A stretch of DNA of 64,000 nt from Agromyces sp. 3263 (GTDB lineage Bacteria; Actinomycetota; Actinomycetes; Actinomycetales; Microbacteriaceae), in NCBI RefSeq assembly GCF_031456545.1, contig NZ_JAVDUV010000001.1, forward strand, positions 2,170,001 through 2,234,000, written 5' to 3'. Both the position numbers and the translations under genes were made by a program. Shown piece by piece: positions 17,113-25,269 of the stretch. Positions within the stretch are counted from its first letter, which is position 1, and every line of letters starts with the position of its first letter. The notes beneath the pieces were generated by a model, which was given only the letters and a program-made list of their open reading frames with translations, was not told the DNA's origin and ran no database searches.

Positions 17113-17133
17113 CTTGAGCGAGATCGACTCAAG
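17113..17133. promoter_or_regulatory. HAIR operator (HspR-type)
   Basis: CTTGAGC, a 7-base spacer and ACTCAAG match the HspR-associated inverted repeat CTTGAGT-N7-ACTCAAG with one mismatch. It starts ten bases after the CIRCE element, downstream of the predicted -10 box. Confidence 0.9.
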
Positions 17134-17183
17134 TCTTGGACACCGGCCCGACGAGGGCCGCGACACAGGGAGGAATGCCGATC

Positions 17184-17627
17184 ATGGCCATGTACTGGGA
17201 CCCGTTCCGTGACCTCGACCGCCTCGCTGCGACCATGCTCGACTCGAGGCAGGGGCCGCGGGTGATGCCGATCGACCTGCACCGCGATGGCGACCACTAC
17301 GTGCTGAACGCCGACCTGCCCGGCGTCGACCCAGGCTCGGTCGACGTCGACATCGACGGTCAGCTGCTCACCATCCGCGCCGAGCGCACGCTCCGCTCCG
17401 ACGAGCAGGCGCAGTGGCTCGTGCGCGAGCGTCCGAGCGGATCGTTCCTGCGCCAGCTCACCCTCGGCGACGGGCTCGACACCTCGGGCATCAGCGCCCA
17501 CTACGAGAACGGCGTCCTGAGCGTCGTCATCCCGGTGAGCGAGCAGGCGAAGCCGCGCAAGGTCGAGGTGCAGTCCGTCTCCCGCGGCGAGCAGGCCGTC
17601 ACGGCCGGCCGCGGCAACGGGAGCTGA
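17184..17627 (+). CDS. Hsp20/alpha-crystallin small heat-shock protein
   Basis: The 147-residue protein has the MYWDPFRDLDRL N-terminal start, an alpha-crystallin domain (residues about 30-125) with LPGVDPGSVDVDIDGQLLTIRAER and a GxLxV-type motif NGVLSVVIPV, and a short C-terminal tail. The family holds unfolded proteins in large oligomers in the cytoplasm. ATG 17184 was chosen because GGGAGG (17168-17173) is ten bases upstream; the ATG at 17175 would be too close. A CIRCE and a HAIR element upstream imply dual repression by HrcA and HspR and induction by heat or misfolded protein. Confidence 0.92.
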   Translation: MAMYWDPFRDLDRLAATMLDSRQGPRVMPIDLHRDGDHYVLNADLPGVDPGSVDVDIDGQLLTIRAERTLRSDEQAQWLVRERPSGSFLRQLTLGDGLDTSGISAHYENGVLSVVIPVSEQAKPRKVEVQSVSRGEQAVTAGRGNGS

Positions 17628-17644
17628 CGCGACCGAACCGACCT

Positions 17645-17678
17645 GGAGCCCGCACCGCCGCCCGGCGGGGCGGGCTCC
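17645..17678 (+). terminator. Terminator hairpin after the Hsp20 gene
   Basis: GGAGCCCGC (17645-17653) pairs perfectly with GCGGGCTCC (17670-17678), with an inner CCGCC/GGCGG stem. No T-run follows, as is usual in high-GC actinobacteria. Confidence 0.6.
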
Positions 17679-17715
17679 TGCCAGGTGCACCGCTGTTGCC
17701 GTCGGTGGCCGGGTC

Positions 17716-17721
17716 TAGCGT
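17716..17721 (+). promoter_or_regulatory. Candidate -10 box of the DUF885 gene
   Basis: TAGCGT ends seven bases before the ATG at 17729, as in leaderless promoters. Confidence 0.35.
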
Positions 17722-17728
17722 GGAGGGC

Positions 17729-19426
17729 ATGACGTCGCTCGCAACCGACCTCGCACGACTCGGCGCCGAGTTCTGGGAATGGCGCGACGCCACCTCGTTC
17801 CGCACGTCCGACGACATCCCGCGCGTCGAGCGCCCGGCCGGGTGGCTGCCGCGCTTCGACCGTGCCGCGATCCACGAGTTCACGCTCGCGCTCGCCGGCT
17901 TCGCCGATCGCTGGAAGGCGATCGATGCCGAGGGGCTCGGCGCGCTGCCCGTCGGCACGCAGGTCGACCACCGGCTGCTCGGCGCCGCGCTCGCGCGAGT
18001 GCACTGGGAGCTCGAGGTGCTCCGCAACTGGGAGCGCGACGCCGTGTTCCTCACGTCGCAGGTGCTCGGCCCGTGGTTCGACCTGCTGCTGCCGCCCCCG
18101 CCGTTCGACGAGCGGCGACAGGCCGACCTCGTGCGCGTGCTCGAGGCGATCCCCGCCGCCGTGGAGCAGGCGATCACGAACCTCGAGCGCGCCGGCGTCG
18201 CGACCCTCGCCCGGGTGGCGGCGGCCGACCTCCACGAGATCGGCGCGCGGCTCGAGCGCTCCGTGGCCGAGGTCGTGCCGCTGACGGATGCCACGGCCGC
18301 CGCCGCGCTGCGCGCCGCTCAGCCCGGGGCGAGCGCGGACCTCGAGCGGTTCCGGGGCTGGCTCGCGGCATCCGCTGATCGGCTCGGGCCCGACGTGCCC
18401 GTCGGACGCGAGGCCTTCACGTGGTACCTGCGCCACGTCGCGCTCGTGACGCACGATCCCGAGGAGCTGGTGCGCGCCGCGATGCAGGACGCGAACCGCA
18501 GCATCGTGGCGGAGGCGGCGACCCGCGCCCGCTTCCGCGACGTCGCCGAGCCCCTGCTCGCCGTCTCAGCCGAGGCCGAGTCGACGGCCGAGGCCGCGGC
18601 AGAAGCCGAGGTGCGCGCCTTCTACGAATCCGCGGGCCTGCTCTCCCAGCCCGAGACGCTGCGCCGCTACCGCTTCGCGCCGACGCCGCCCTACCTCGAG
18701 CCGCTCGCGTTCCTCGGCGTGAACGACGACCTCACGAGCGTCCGGCGCGTGGCCGACGACGCCACCTCGTACGTGCCCGAGCCGTCTGCCGACCTGCCGT
18801 ACTTCGACGCGGCGAACGCGCGCGATCCGCGCCTCGGCATCATCCACGAGGGCGCGCACAGCCAGCAGCTCGCGCTGTCGTGGGCGCAGCCCGACCCGAT
18901 GCGGCGGCACTTCATCGACTCCGTCGCCAACGAGGGCATCGCGCACTACAACGAGGAGCTCATGCTCACGGCGGGGCTCTTCGCCGACGCCCCGCACTCG
19001 CGGGTGATCGTGCACAACTTCATGCGGCTGCGAGCGTTGCGTGTCGTCGTCGACGTGAACCTCGCCACCGGGGCGTTCAGCCTGCCCGAGGCCGTCGACT
19101 TCTTCGTGCGCATGGTGCCGATGGACGTCGGCACCGCCACCGAGGAGACCGCCTACTACGTGGCGACGCCCGGCCTTGCGATGTCGTACCTGGTCGGCAA
19201 GCACGAGGTCATGCGGCTGGTGGCGGATGCCGCGGTCGCGGCCGCGCTCGACGGCACCGAGTTCTCGCTCCGCGAGGTGCACGACGCCGTGTGGCGCAAC
19301 GGCAACGTGCCGATGTCGCTGCTGCGCTGGGAGCTGCTCGGTGACCGCGGCGACGTGGACGCGCTCGACGCCGCCGGCGCGTGGTGGGAGTCGGCGCCGG
19401 CGGGTGCGGAGGTCAGCGGGAGCTGA
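17729..19426 (+). CDS. DUF885 family metallopeptidase-like protein
   Basis: The 565-residue protein is largely helical and carries the DUF885 zinc motif HEGAHSQQ (His373, Glu374, His377) followed by VANEGIAHYNEELM, the expected third-ligand region. Members are likely M32/M3-type zinc carboxypeptidases or hydrolases; no signal peptide is seen. The ATG at 17729 has a TAGCGT box seven bases upstream; a GGAGGG in the gap could be either part of a leaderless leader or a weak ribosome site. The gene stands alone between Hsp20 and a small acidic gene. Confidence 0.75.
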   Translation: MTSLATDLARLGAEFWEWRDATSFRTSDDIPRVERPAGWLPRFDRAAIHEFTLALAGFADRWKAIDAEGLGALPVGTQVDHRLLGAALARVHWELEVLRNWERDAVFLTSQVLGPWFDLLLPPPPFDERRQADLVRVLEAIPAAVEQAITNLERAGVATLARVAAADLHEIGARLERSVAEVVPLTDATAAAALRAAQPGASADLERFRGWLAASADRLGPDVPVGREAFTWYLRHVALVTHDPEELVRAAMQDANRSIVAEAATRARFRDVAEPLLAVSAEAESTAEAAAEAEVRAFYESAGLLSQPETLRRYRFAPTPPYLEPLAFLGVNDDLTSVRRVADDATSYVPEPSADLPYFDAANARDPRLGIIHEGAHSQQLALSWAQPDPMRRHFIDSVANEGIAHYNEELMLTAGLFADAPHSRVIVHNFMRLRALRVVVDVNLATGAFSLPEAVDFFVRMVPMDVGTATEETAYYVATPGLAMSYLVGKHEVMRLVADAAVAAALDGTEFSLREVHDAVWRNGNVPMSLLRWELLGDRGDVDALDAAGAWWESAPAGAEVSGS

Positions 19427-19472
19427 ACTCAGCGGGGGTGAGGTCTGCGGGCGCTGAGGCAGGCGGGGCGTG

Positions 19473-19760
19473 TCAGAACGCGACGCCCTCCGCCGCGTCA
19501 GGGCCGTCCACGTCGGACTCGTCGGACTCGTCGGGGTCGGTCGTGTCTGGGCTGGTCGTGTCTGGGCTGGTCGCATCCGGGCCGGGCGCATCCGGGTCGC
19601 GCTGCGAGGCGGCATCCGGATCCTCCTCGGGCTCGAACGTCGTCGGCTCGCCCGCACCGACGCCCACGCCGTCGGGTTCGTTCGGGATCGTGCCCTCCCC
19701 GCCGAGGCCGTCGGGCTTCTTCGTGCCCTCGGGGTCGTGGTGCGCGGTTGCGTCGCTCAT
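19473..19760 (-). CDS. Small acidic low-complexity protein
   Basis: I do not recognise this 95-residue protein. The ATG at 19760 has a good AGGGGAGG site eight bases upstream, which argues that it is translated. The sequence is rich in Asp, Pro, Glu and Gly, with SPDTTSPDTT repeats near residue 75 and no Cys or membrane segment. It is likely disordered. It is convergent with the DUF885 gene and divergent from the nucleoside deaminase. Confidence 0.6.
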   Translation of the reverse strand: MSDATAHHDPEGTKKPDGLGGEGTIPNEPDGVGVGAGEPTTFEPEEDPDAASQRDPDAPGPDATSPDTTSPDTTDPDESDESDVDGPDAAEGVAF

Positions 19761-19858
19761 GGTGTCCTCCCCTGACCTCCTCACGATCACACGCCCGTCG
19801 GCGCGCCGGCGCGGGGTTGACACGCACGACAATGGACTCACCGACGAGGGAGGGCCGC

Positions 19859-20347
19859 ATGACCGACGGAACCGTGGTGACCGAGGCCGACCTGGCGTGG
19901 CTCCGCCGATGCGTGGACCTCGGCTCCGCCGCCCGCGCCCGGGGCGACCATCCGTTCGGGTCGCTCGTGGTCACCGCCGACGGACGCACGGTCGAGGCGA
20001 TGAACTCGGTCGTCACCCACGCCGACCCCACCGGGCACGCCGAGACGAACGTCGTGCGTGCGGCGGCATCCGTGCTGCCCGCCGAGGTGCTGGCGACGAG
20101 CACGCTCTACACGAGCACCGAGCCCTGCGCGATGTGCGCCGGCGCGATCTACTGGAGCGGCATCGCCCGGGTCGTGTACGCCCTCGGCGAGGACGGGCTG
20201 CGCGACATCGTCGCCGAGCAGGAGGGCGTGCCCACCATGGCCCTCCCGTGCCGCGAGGTGTTCGCCCGCGGCGGCCGGCCCGTCACGGTCGCCGGCCCGG
20301 CCGACCTGCCCGAGGCCATCACGCTGCACGACGGGTTCTGGGGCTGA
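19859..20347 (+). CDS. Nucleoside/guanine deaminase (CMP/dCMP deaminase family)
   Basis: The 162-residue protein has the zinc deaminase motifs TGHAETN (His ligand and catalytic Glu) and EPCAMCAGAIYWSGI (two Cys ligands), the order of the cytidine/tRNA-adenosine/guanine deaminase superfamily. HPFGSLVV near residue 32 fits guanine-deaminase-like members. A GGGAGGG ribosome site precedes the ATG. The expected role is cytoplasmic base deamination for purine or pyrimidine salvage; guanine, cytosine or an adenine derivative are possible substrates. Confidence 0.85.
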   Translation: MTDGTVVTEADLAWLRRCVDLGSAARARGDHPFGSLVVTADGRTVEAMNSVVTHADPTGHAETNVVRAAASVLPAEVLATSTLYTSTEPCAMCAGAIYWSGIARVVYALGEDGLRDIVAEQEGVPTMALPCREVFARGGRPVTVAGPADLPEAITLHDGFWG

Positions 20348-20429
20348 GTCGAGGTCGCGAGCGGATGGCGCGCACCCCCAGAACGGCCGAAGTGTTGCCG
20401 TTCGGATTCGGGCGGCGAGAGACTCGCGT

Positions 20430-21701
20430 ATGCGTACATCGCGGTGCGTCCCCGTGTTCGGGGAAGTCCTGGTCGCCATCTCCGCCCTCGTGCTCGTGAC
20501 GGGCTGCACTGCGGGCGGGTCGTCGCCGTCGGCGCCGCCGGGTTCGGACGCGGCGCAGCACCAGACGGCCGACCCCGAGCAGGCCGAGGCGGTGATGGAG
20601 ATCGTGCGCGACTACATGGAGGAGGCGCACCTCAAGGCGGTCATCGTGCGCGCCACGGTCGACGGCGAGGAGATCGTGCGGGCCGCGGTGGGCGATTCGA
20701 TGACGGGCGTGCCGGCCACCCCCGACATGCACTTCCGCAATGGCGCCGTGGCGATCTCGTACGTCGCGACGCTGCTGCTGCAGCTCGTCGACGAGGGGAT
20801 GATGACCCTCGACGACCCGGTGTCGATGTACCTGCCCGACCTGCCGCACGCCGACGAGGTGACGGTGCGCCAGCTCGCGCAGATGACCTCGGGATATCAG
20901 GACTTCGTGCTCGGCAACGAGGAGTTCGCCGAGATCGCCTACGCCGACGTGTTCAAGGCGTGGACGACCGAGGACCAGCTCGCGCTCGCCGTCGACAAGC
21001 CGCTCTGGTTCGAGCCGGGCACGAACTGGGCGTACGCCCACACCAACTACGTGATCCTCGGCCTGGTGCTCGAGGAGGTCACCGGGATGCCGCTCGAGGA
21101 CGCCCTGCAGCAGCGGGTGCTCGACCCGCTGGGCCTGACGAATACGACGGCCTCGCTCACCGCGGAGATCCCCGAGCCGGTGCTGCACGCCTACAGCTCG
21201 GAGCGGCGGTCGTTCTTCGGCATCCCCGCGGGCACGCCGTTCTACGAGGACTCGACGTCGTGGAACCCGTCGTGGACCATCGCCCAGGGCGCCATCGAGA
21301 CGAGCAACATCGACGACCTGCTCGCGAGCGCGATCGCCGTGGGCACCGGCGAGTTGCTCTCCGAGGAGTCGTACGACGAGATGACGTCGACCGACCTGCG
21401 CGGACGGACGAGCGCGATCGACGGATGCGTCAACTGCCGCCCCCTCGACGAGTTCGCGACGTACGGGCTCGGCCTGTGGATCTCGGGCGACTGGCTGCTG
21501 CAGAACCCGCTCTTCTACGGATACGCGGCGGTCAACGCCTACCTGCCCTCGGAGAAGGTCGCGATCGCGGTCGCCGTGACCTACGACGAGGCGGCGTTCG
21601 ACGACGAGGGCGGGTACTCGAACGGCGGCGACGAGTTGTTCCGCAGGATCGGCGCCTACCTCGCGCCAGATGACGCACCACCCGTGCGGCCGGCGCAGTA
21701 G
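20430..21701 (+). CDS. Beta-lactamase-fold lipoprotein lacking SxxK (putative pseudoenzyme)
   Basis: The 423-residue protein has a lipobox ending at Cys26 (LVTGC), so it is probably an extracytoplasmic lipoprotein. The fold of class C beta-lactamase/D-alanyl-D-alanine carboxypeptidase relatives is clear (LLQLVDEGMMTLDDPV, VTVRQLAQMTSGYQDF, FEPGTNWAYAHTNYVILG, DPLGLTNT). The place of the SxxK nucleophile is FRNGAVAISYV: residue 106 is Ala and 109 is Ile, so both catalytic residues are missing. The Y-x-N tyrosine is kept as YAH. It therefore probably binds peptidoglycan or a ligand rather than cutting it. The DNA shows no frameshift. Confidence 0.75.
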   Translation: MRTSRCVPVFGEVLVAISALVLVTGCTAGGSSPSAPPGSDAAQHQTADPEQAEAVMEIVRDYMEEAHLKAVIVRATVDGEEIVRAAVGDSMTGVPATPDMHFRNGAVAISYVATLLLQLVDEGMMTLDDPVSMYLPDLPHADEVTVRQLAQMTSGYQDFVLGNEEFAEIAYADVFKAWTTEDQLALAVDKPLWFEPGTNWAYAHTNYVILGLVLEEVTGMPLEDALQQRVLDPLGLTNTTASLTAEIPEPVLHAYSSERRSFFGIPAGTPFYEDSTSWNPSWTIAQGAIETSNIDDLLASAIAVGTGELLSEESYDEMTSTDLRGRTSAIDGCVNCRPLDEFATYGLGLWISGDWLLQNPLFYGYAAVNAYLPSEKVAIAVAVTYDEAAFDDEGGYSNGGDELFRRIGAYLAPDDAPPVRPAQ

Positions 21702-21708
21702 CGCGCCC

Positions 21709-22737
21709 TCAGCGCCGCGGAATCGTCGAGCCGCGGATGACGAGCCGCACCGGCAGGTACTCGGTGCCCGAACGCAGCTCGTCGTCGAGGGCGGTGAACA
21801 CGCGCTTCGCCGCCGTGCGCCCGAGCTGCTGCAGGTTGGCGTCGATGCTCGTGAGCTCGGGGCGCGAGTTGGTGGCGAGCACCTCCCAGTTGTCGTAGCC
21901 GATGACCGCCACGTCTTCGGGCACGCTCCGGCCCAGGTCGCGGAGCGTGTCGAGCACGCCGCGGGCGATCTGGTCGGAGCCGCACACGATGCCGTCGACC
22001 TCGGGATGCTGCGCGAGGAGCATCGCCGCCGCATCGCGGCCCCAGTGCTCGCTCCACGCCGAGAACATCGGCTCGCCGACCAGTTCGAGGCCCGCGGCCT
22101 GCAGCCCGTCGCGCACACCGAGCAGGCGGTCCTGCGCCGCCGCGTAGGCCGGGTCGCCGCTCAGGTGCGCGATGCGCGAACGCCCGCACGAGACGAGATG
22201 CTCGACGGCCAGGCGCCCGCCGGCGCGGTTGTCGGGCGTGATCGACAGGTCGGCGGGGTCGTCGGACGGGGCGTAGGCGTACACCACCGGCACCGGCAGG
22301 TCCTGCCCGAGCGACGGCCTCGGGTCGGTCTGACGGCCGACGACGATGATGCCGTCGACCCTGCGGTTCAGCAGCGCCTTCAGGTGGTGCTGCTCGCGGA
22401 TGGCGTCGCCGCGCGCATCGCAGAGGAACACGTTGACCTGGCCGGCGCCGAACGCGTCCTCGGCGCCCATGAGGATCGGGATGACGAACCGGCCTTCGAG
22501 GTCGCTCGTGAGCAGGCCGACGGTGCCGGTGCGCCCGGCGAGCAGGCTCCGGGCGAGTTGGTTGGGCGTGAACGAGATCTGCTCGGCGGCCTCGAGCACG
22601 CGACGGCGGGTGGCCGGCGCGACCTCGTCGCGGCCGTTGATGGCCTTCGAGGCGGTGGCGATCGAGACGCCGGCGAGCTTGGCGACGTCGCTGAGCGTCG
22701 ATGCCCGCGCGCTGCCCGGGTGTTCCACTCGCGCCAT
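21709..22737 (-). CDS. LacI-family repressor of the arabinoside importer
   Basis: The 342-residue protein has an N-terminal LacI helix-turn-helix (DVAKLAGVSIATASKAI) and hinge (NQLARSLLAGRTG), followed by a periplasmic-binding-like sensor domain (GIIVVGRQTDPRP, GIVCGSDQIARGV). ATG 22737 has a purine-rich GAAAGGGGG site. It is divergent from the sugar-binding lipoprotein gene, with an AACGTT-centred palindrome in between, so it most likely represses the importer/GH127 operon and itself until an arabinoside-like inducer binds. Confidence 0.88.
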   Translation of the reverse strand: MARVEHPGSARASTLSDVAKLAGVSIATASKAINGRDEVAPATRRRVLEAAEQISFTPNQLARSLLAGRTGTVGLLTSDLEGRFVIPILMGAEDAFGAGQVNVFLCDARGDAIREQHHLKALLNRRVDGIIVVGRQTDPRPSLGQDLPVPVVYAYAPSDDPADLSITPDNRAGGRLAVEHLVSCGRSRIAHLSGDPAYAAAQDRLLGVRDGLQAAGLELVGEPMFSAWSEHWGRDAAAMLLAQHPEVDGIVCGSDQIARGVLDTLRDLGRSVPEDVAVIGYDNWEVLATNSRPELTSIDANLQQLGRTAAKRVFTALDDELRSGTEYLPVRLVIRGSTIPRR

Positions 22738-22755
22738 CGCGGCCCCCTTTCGTGT

Positions 22756-22769
22756 CGGAAACGTTACCG
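22756..22769. promoter_or_regulatory. LacI-type operator
   Basis: CGGAAACGTTACCG is a palindrome with one mismatched pair centred on a CG step, typical of LacI-family sites. It lies between the divergent repressor and importer genes. Confidence 0.7.
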
Positions 22770-22779
22770 GATTCTGCTC

Positions 22780-22809
22780 TTGACGTCCCCGGATTCCCAA
22801 GAGTAACGT
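22780..22809 (+). promoter_or_regulatory. Promoter of the importer operon
   Basis: TTGACG (22780-22785) and TAACGT (22804-22809), spaced 18 bases, form a plausible vegetative promoter ~97 bases upstream of the binding-protein start and just downstream of the operator. Confidence 0.55.
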
Positions 22810-22905
22810 GCCGAAAAGCATTTCGGGATTTTCGCGGTCGCGCGCCCCGAGTGTCGCAGCACCGGGCATCCCCAGCCCGCTCAACGACGAGTCAGAGGAG
22901 AGACC

Positions 22906-24198
22906 ATGAGCAGCACCACCCGCCGGATGCGAAGAATCGCCGGCGTCCTCGCCGCCGGCGCACTGCTGGTCGGCGTGTCCGCCTGTGCGGCCGGCAGCGA
23001 GCCCGCGAGCAACCTGTCGGATGCCGGCCCCGAAGGGGTCGATGACGGGTCGACGCTCACGCTCTGGACCCGGGCCCCCCTCGAGAAGCAGGCGAACCTG
23101 CTCGTCGATGCCTACAACGAGAGCCACGAGAACCAGGTCGAGCTCACGGTCGTTCCGAACGACGACTACGTCGCCAAGGTCGGTGCCGCGGCGGGCTCCA
23201 ACGGCCTGCCCGACCTCTTCGCCGCCGACATCGTCTACGTGCCGAACTGGGTCGAGCAGGGCCTCTTCCAGGACCTCACCGCGAACATCGACGGCCTCGA
23301 CTTCAAGGACGAGATCAACCCGGGCCATCTCTCGGCCGGCACGGTCGACGGCAAGGAGCACGTGCTGCCGTTCGTGCTCGACCTCTCGATGCTGTTCTGG
23401 AACAAGGAGCTCGCGACCGAGGCCGGCCTCGACGCCGAAGCGGGGCCTGCGAACCTCGAGGAGTACGCCGAGTGGGCGAAGGCCATCCAGGCGCTGAACA
23501 AGCCCGACACCTACGGCACCGCCACGGGCCTGAACTGCGGCGGATGCCTCGTATTCACGTGGTTCCCGAGCGTCTGGGCCGACGGCGAGGAAGTCATGAA
23601 CGAGGATGGCACCGAGTCGCTGCTCGCGAGCGACACCGCCAAGGAGATCTACGCCACCTGGAAGGACCTCTGGGATTCGGGCGCCGTGCTCCCGTCGTCG
23701 CAGGACGAAGCGGGCCCGACGTGGACCGCGGGCTTCACCGAGGGCAAGGTCGGCCTCATGTTCTACCCCGCCACGCTGCTCTCGTCGACGCCGTTCGAGG
23801 CCGGCGTCTCAGGCATCGTCGGACCCGAGGGCGGCGCCTCCACGTTCGTCGGCGGCGACGGCATCGGCATCTCGAAGGACTCGAAGAAGTCGGCGCAGGC
23901 GTGGAACTTCCTCAATTGGATGATGTCCGAGGAGGCCCAGGTCGGCGTGCTCGCGAAGGACAAGGACGTCGTCTCGCGCGGCGACCTCTCGAGCAACGAG
24001 TACTCCGACGCCGACCCGCGCCTCGTCACGATCAACGAGGTGGCCGCGAACGGCGACACCCCGGTCGCGATCCACTTCCAGGAGGCGTTCAACGCGCCGA
24101 ACAGCCCGTGGCTGACCCTGGTCCGCGACGCCGTGCTCGGCGACGGGGCATCCGTCGACGCCGACAACGACGAGATCACGGCGGTGCTCTCGCAATAG
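22906..24198 (+). CDS. Sugar ABC transporter substrate-binding lipoprotein
   Basis: The 430-residue protein has a lipoprotein signal ending at Cys27 and a family-1 extracellular solute-binding fold (DGSTLTLWTRAPLEKQ at the mature start, GLPDLFAADIVYVPNWVEQG, FWNKELATEAGLD). It should capture oligosaccharides at the outer face of the membrane for the two permeases downstream. A GAGGAG site precedes the ATG. The ATPase is not encoded here; such operons commonly share a multi-sugar (MsmK-type) ATPase. The GH127 enzyme at the operon end points to arabinosides. Confidence 0.9.
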   Translation: MSSTTRRMRRIAGVLAAGALLVGVSACAAGSEPASNLSDAGPEGVDDGSTLTLWTRAPLEKQANLLVDAYNESHENQVELTVVPNDDYVAKVGAAAGSNGLPDLFAADIVYVPNWVEQGLFQDLTANIDGLDFKDEINPGHLSAGTVDGKEHVLPFVLDLSMLFWNKELATEAGLDAEAGPANLEEYAEWAKAIQALNKPDTYGTATGLNCGGCLVFTWFPSVWADGEEVMNEDGTESLLASDTAKEIYATWKDLWDSGAVLPSSQDEAGPTWTAGFTEGKVGLMFYPATLLSSTPFEAGVSGIVGPEGGASTFVGGDGIGISKDSKKSAQAWNFLNWMMSEEAQVGVLAKDKDVVSRGDLSSNEYSDADPRLVTINEVAANGDTPVAIHFQEAFNAPNSPWLTLVRDAVLGDGASVDADNDEITAVLSQ

Positions 24199-24203
24199 GG
24201 GAT

Positions 24204-24247
24204 GCGGGCAGCCGGCGCCGATCGCGAGGTCGGCGCCGGCCGCCCGC
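24204..24247 (+). terminator. Strong hairpin between binding-protein and permease genes
   Basis: GCGGGC plus GCCGGCGCCGA pairs with TCGGCGCCGGC plus GCCCGC around an 8-base loop. Placed just after the binding-protein stop, it probably protects upstream mRNA or partly terminates transcription, giving more binding protein than permease. Confidence 0.65.
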
Positions 24248-24336
24248 ACCAGCGCACCACCCGGCACCACCAAGGCGCCACCTGGCACCACGCAGGCGAC
24301 ACGCACGAGACCCCGCACCACACGAAAGGCCCGAAC

Positions 24337-25269
24337 ATGACCGCCCTGGCCCCTCCCGCCGAGACGGCGTCGCCGCCGAGGCGCTCCACGCGCCGCAAGC
24401 GCCGCGCGACGCACGGCGGCGCGCTCGCCGGCTGGCTCTACGCCACGCCGACCGCCCTCTTCGTCATCCTCCTCTTCGTGCTCCCGCTGATGCTCGTGCT
24501 GCAGATGTCGGGCTCGGACTGGCCGCTGCTCGGCGGCAACCAGGGCTGGAACCTGCCCGACAACTACGAGGACGCGGTGACGAACCGGTTCTTCACGGAC
24601 TCCGTCGCGTTCACCCTGAAGTACACGATCCTCACCACCGTGATCCTGCTCGCCCTGGCGCTCGGGCTCGGCCTGCTCGTGCAGGAGTCGTCGCGCTGGA
24701 AGGGGCTCCTGCGCACCTCGTTCCTCATCCCGAGCGCGCTCGGCCTGGCATCCGCGTCGCTGCTCTTCTACGTGCTCTACTCGCCCATCGCCGGGCCGTT
24801 CGCCGACCTCATGGCGGCGTGGGGCTTCACCTTCCTGGGCACCCCCGACGGCGCCCTCTGGTCGACCATCTTCCTCATCGTCTGGCGGTACGCGGGCTTC
24901 TACATGCTGCTCATGCTGGTGGGCCTGCAGGGCATCCCCGACGACGTCTACGAGGCCGCCCGCATCGACGGCGCCTCACGGTGGCAGACGTTCCGCAGCG
25001 TGACGCTGCCCCTGCTGCGGCCCACGCTCGCGCTCACGACGGTGCTCTGCGTCACGGGCTCGCTGCTTGCGTTCGAGCAGTTCTACATCCTCACCAAGGG
25101 CGGGCCCGACAACTCCACGATCACCATCGTGCAGCTCATCTACAGCGTCGCGTTCCAGGGCCCGAACAACCTCGGCGTGGCCGCGGCGCTCTCGGTGATC
25201 GTGCTGATTGCCCTTGTCGTCATCAACGTCGCGCAGATCCGCGCGTTCAGCAGGAAGGCCGAGGACTGA
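24337..25269 (+). CDS. Sugar ABC transporter permease (MalF type)
   Basis: The 310-residue protein has six membrane segments and the EAA loop EAARIDGASRWQTF near residue 205, the contact site with the ATPase. A basic N-terminus (RRSTRRKRRATHGG) precedes the first segment. The ATG has a weak AAAGG site; the stop overlaps the next ATG (TGATG). It forms the membrane channel together with the downstream permease. Confidence 0.9.
   Translation: MTALAPPAETASPPRRSTRRKRRATHGGALAGWLYATPTALFVILLFVLPLMLVLQMSGSDWPLLGGNQGWNLPDNYEDAVTNRFFTDSVAFTLKYTILTTVILLALALGLGLLVQESSRWKGLLRTSFLIPSALGLASASLLFYVLYSPIAGPFADLMAAWGFTFLGTPDGALWSTIFLIVWRYAGFYMLLMLVGLQGIPDDVYEAARIDGASRWQTFRSVTLPLLRPTLALTTVLCVTGSLLAFEQFYILTKGGPDNSTITIVQLIYSVAFQGPNNLGVAAALSVIVLIALVVINVAQIRAFSRKAED

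Noticed and set aside
24248..24336. CACCAC-rich stretch before the first sugar permease as a regulatory repeat
   Set aside because: Simple composition bias without regular period or symmetry.
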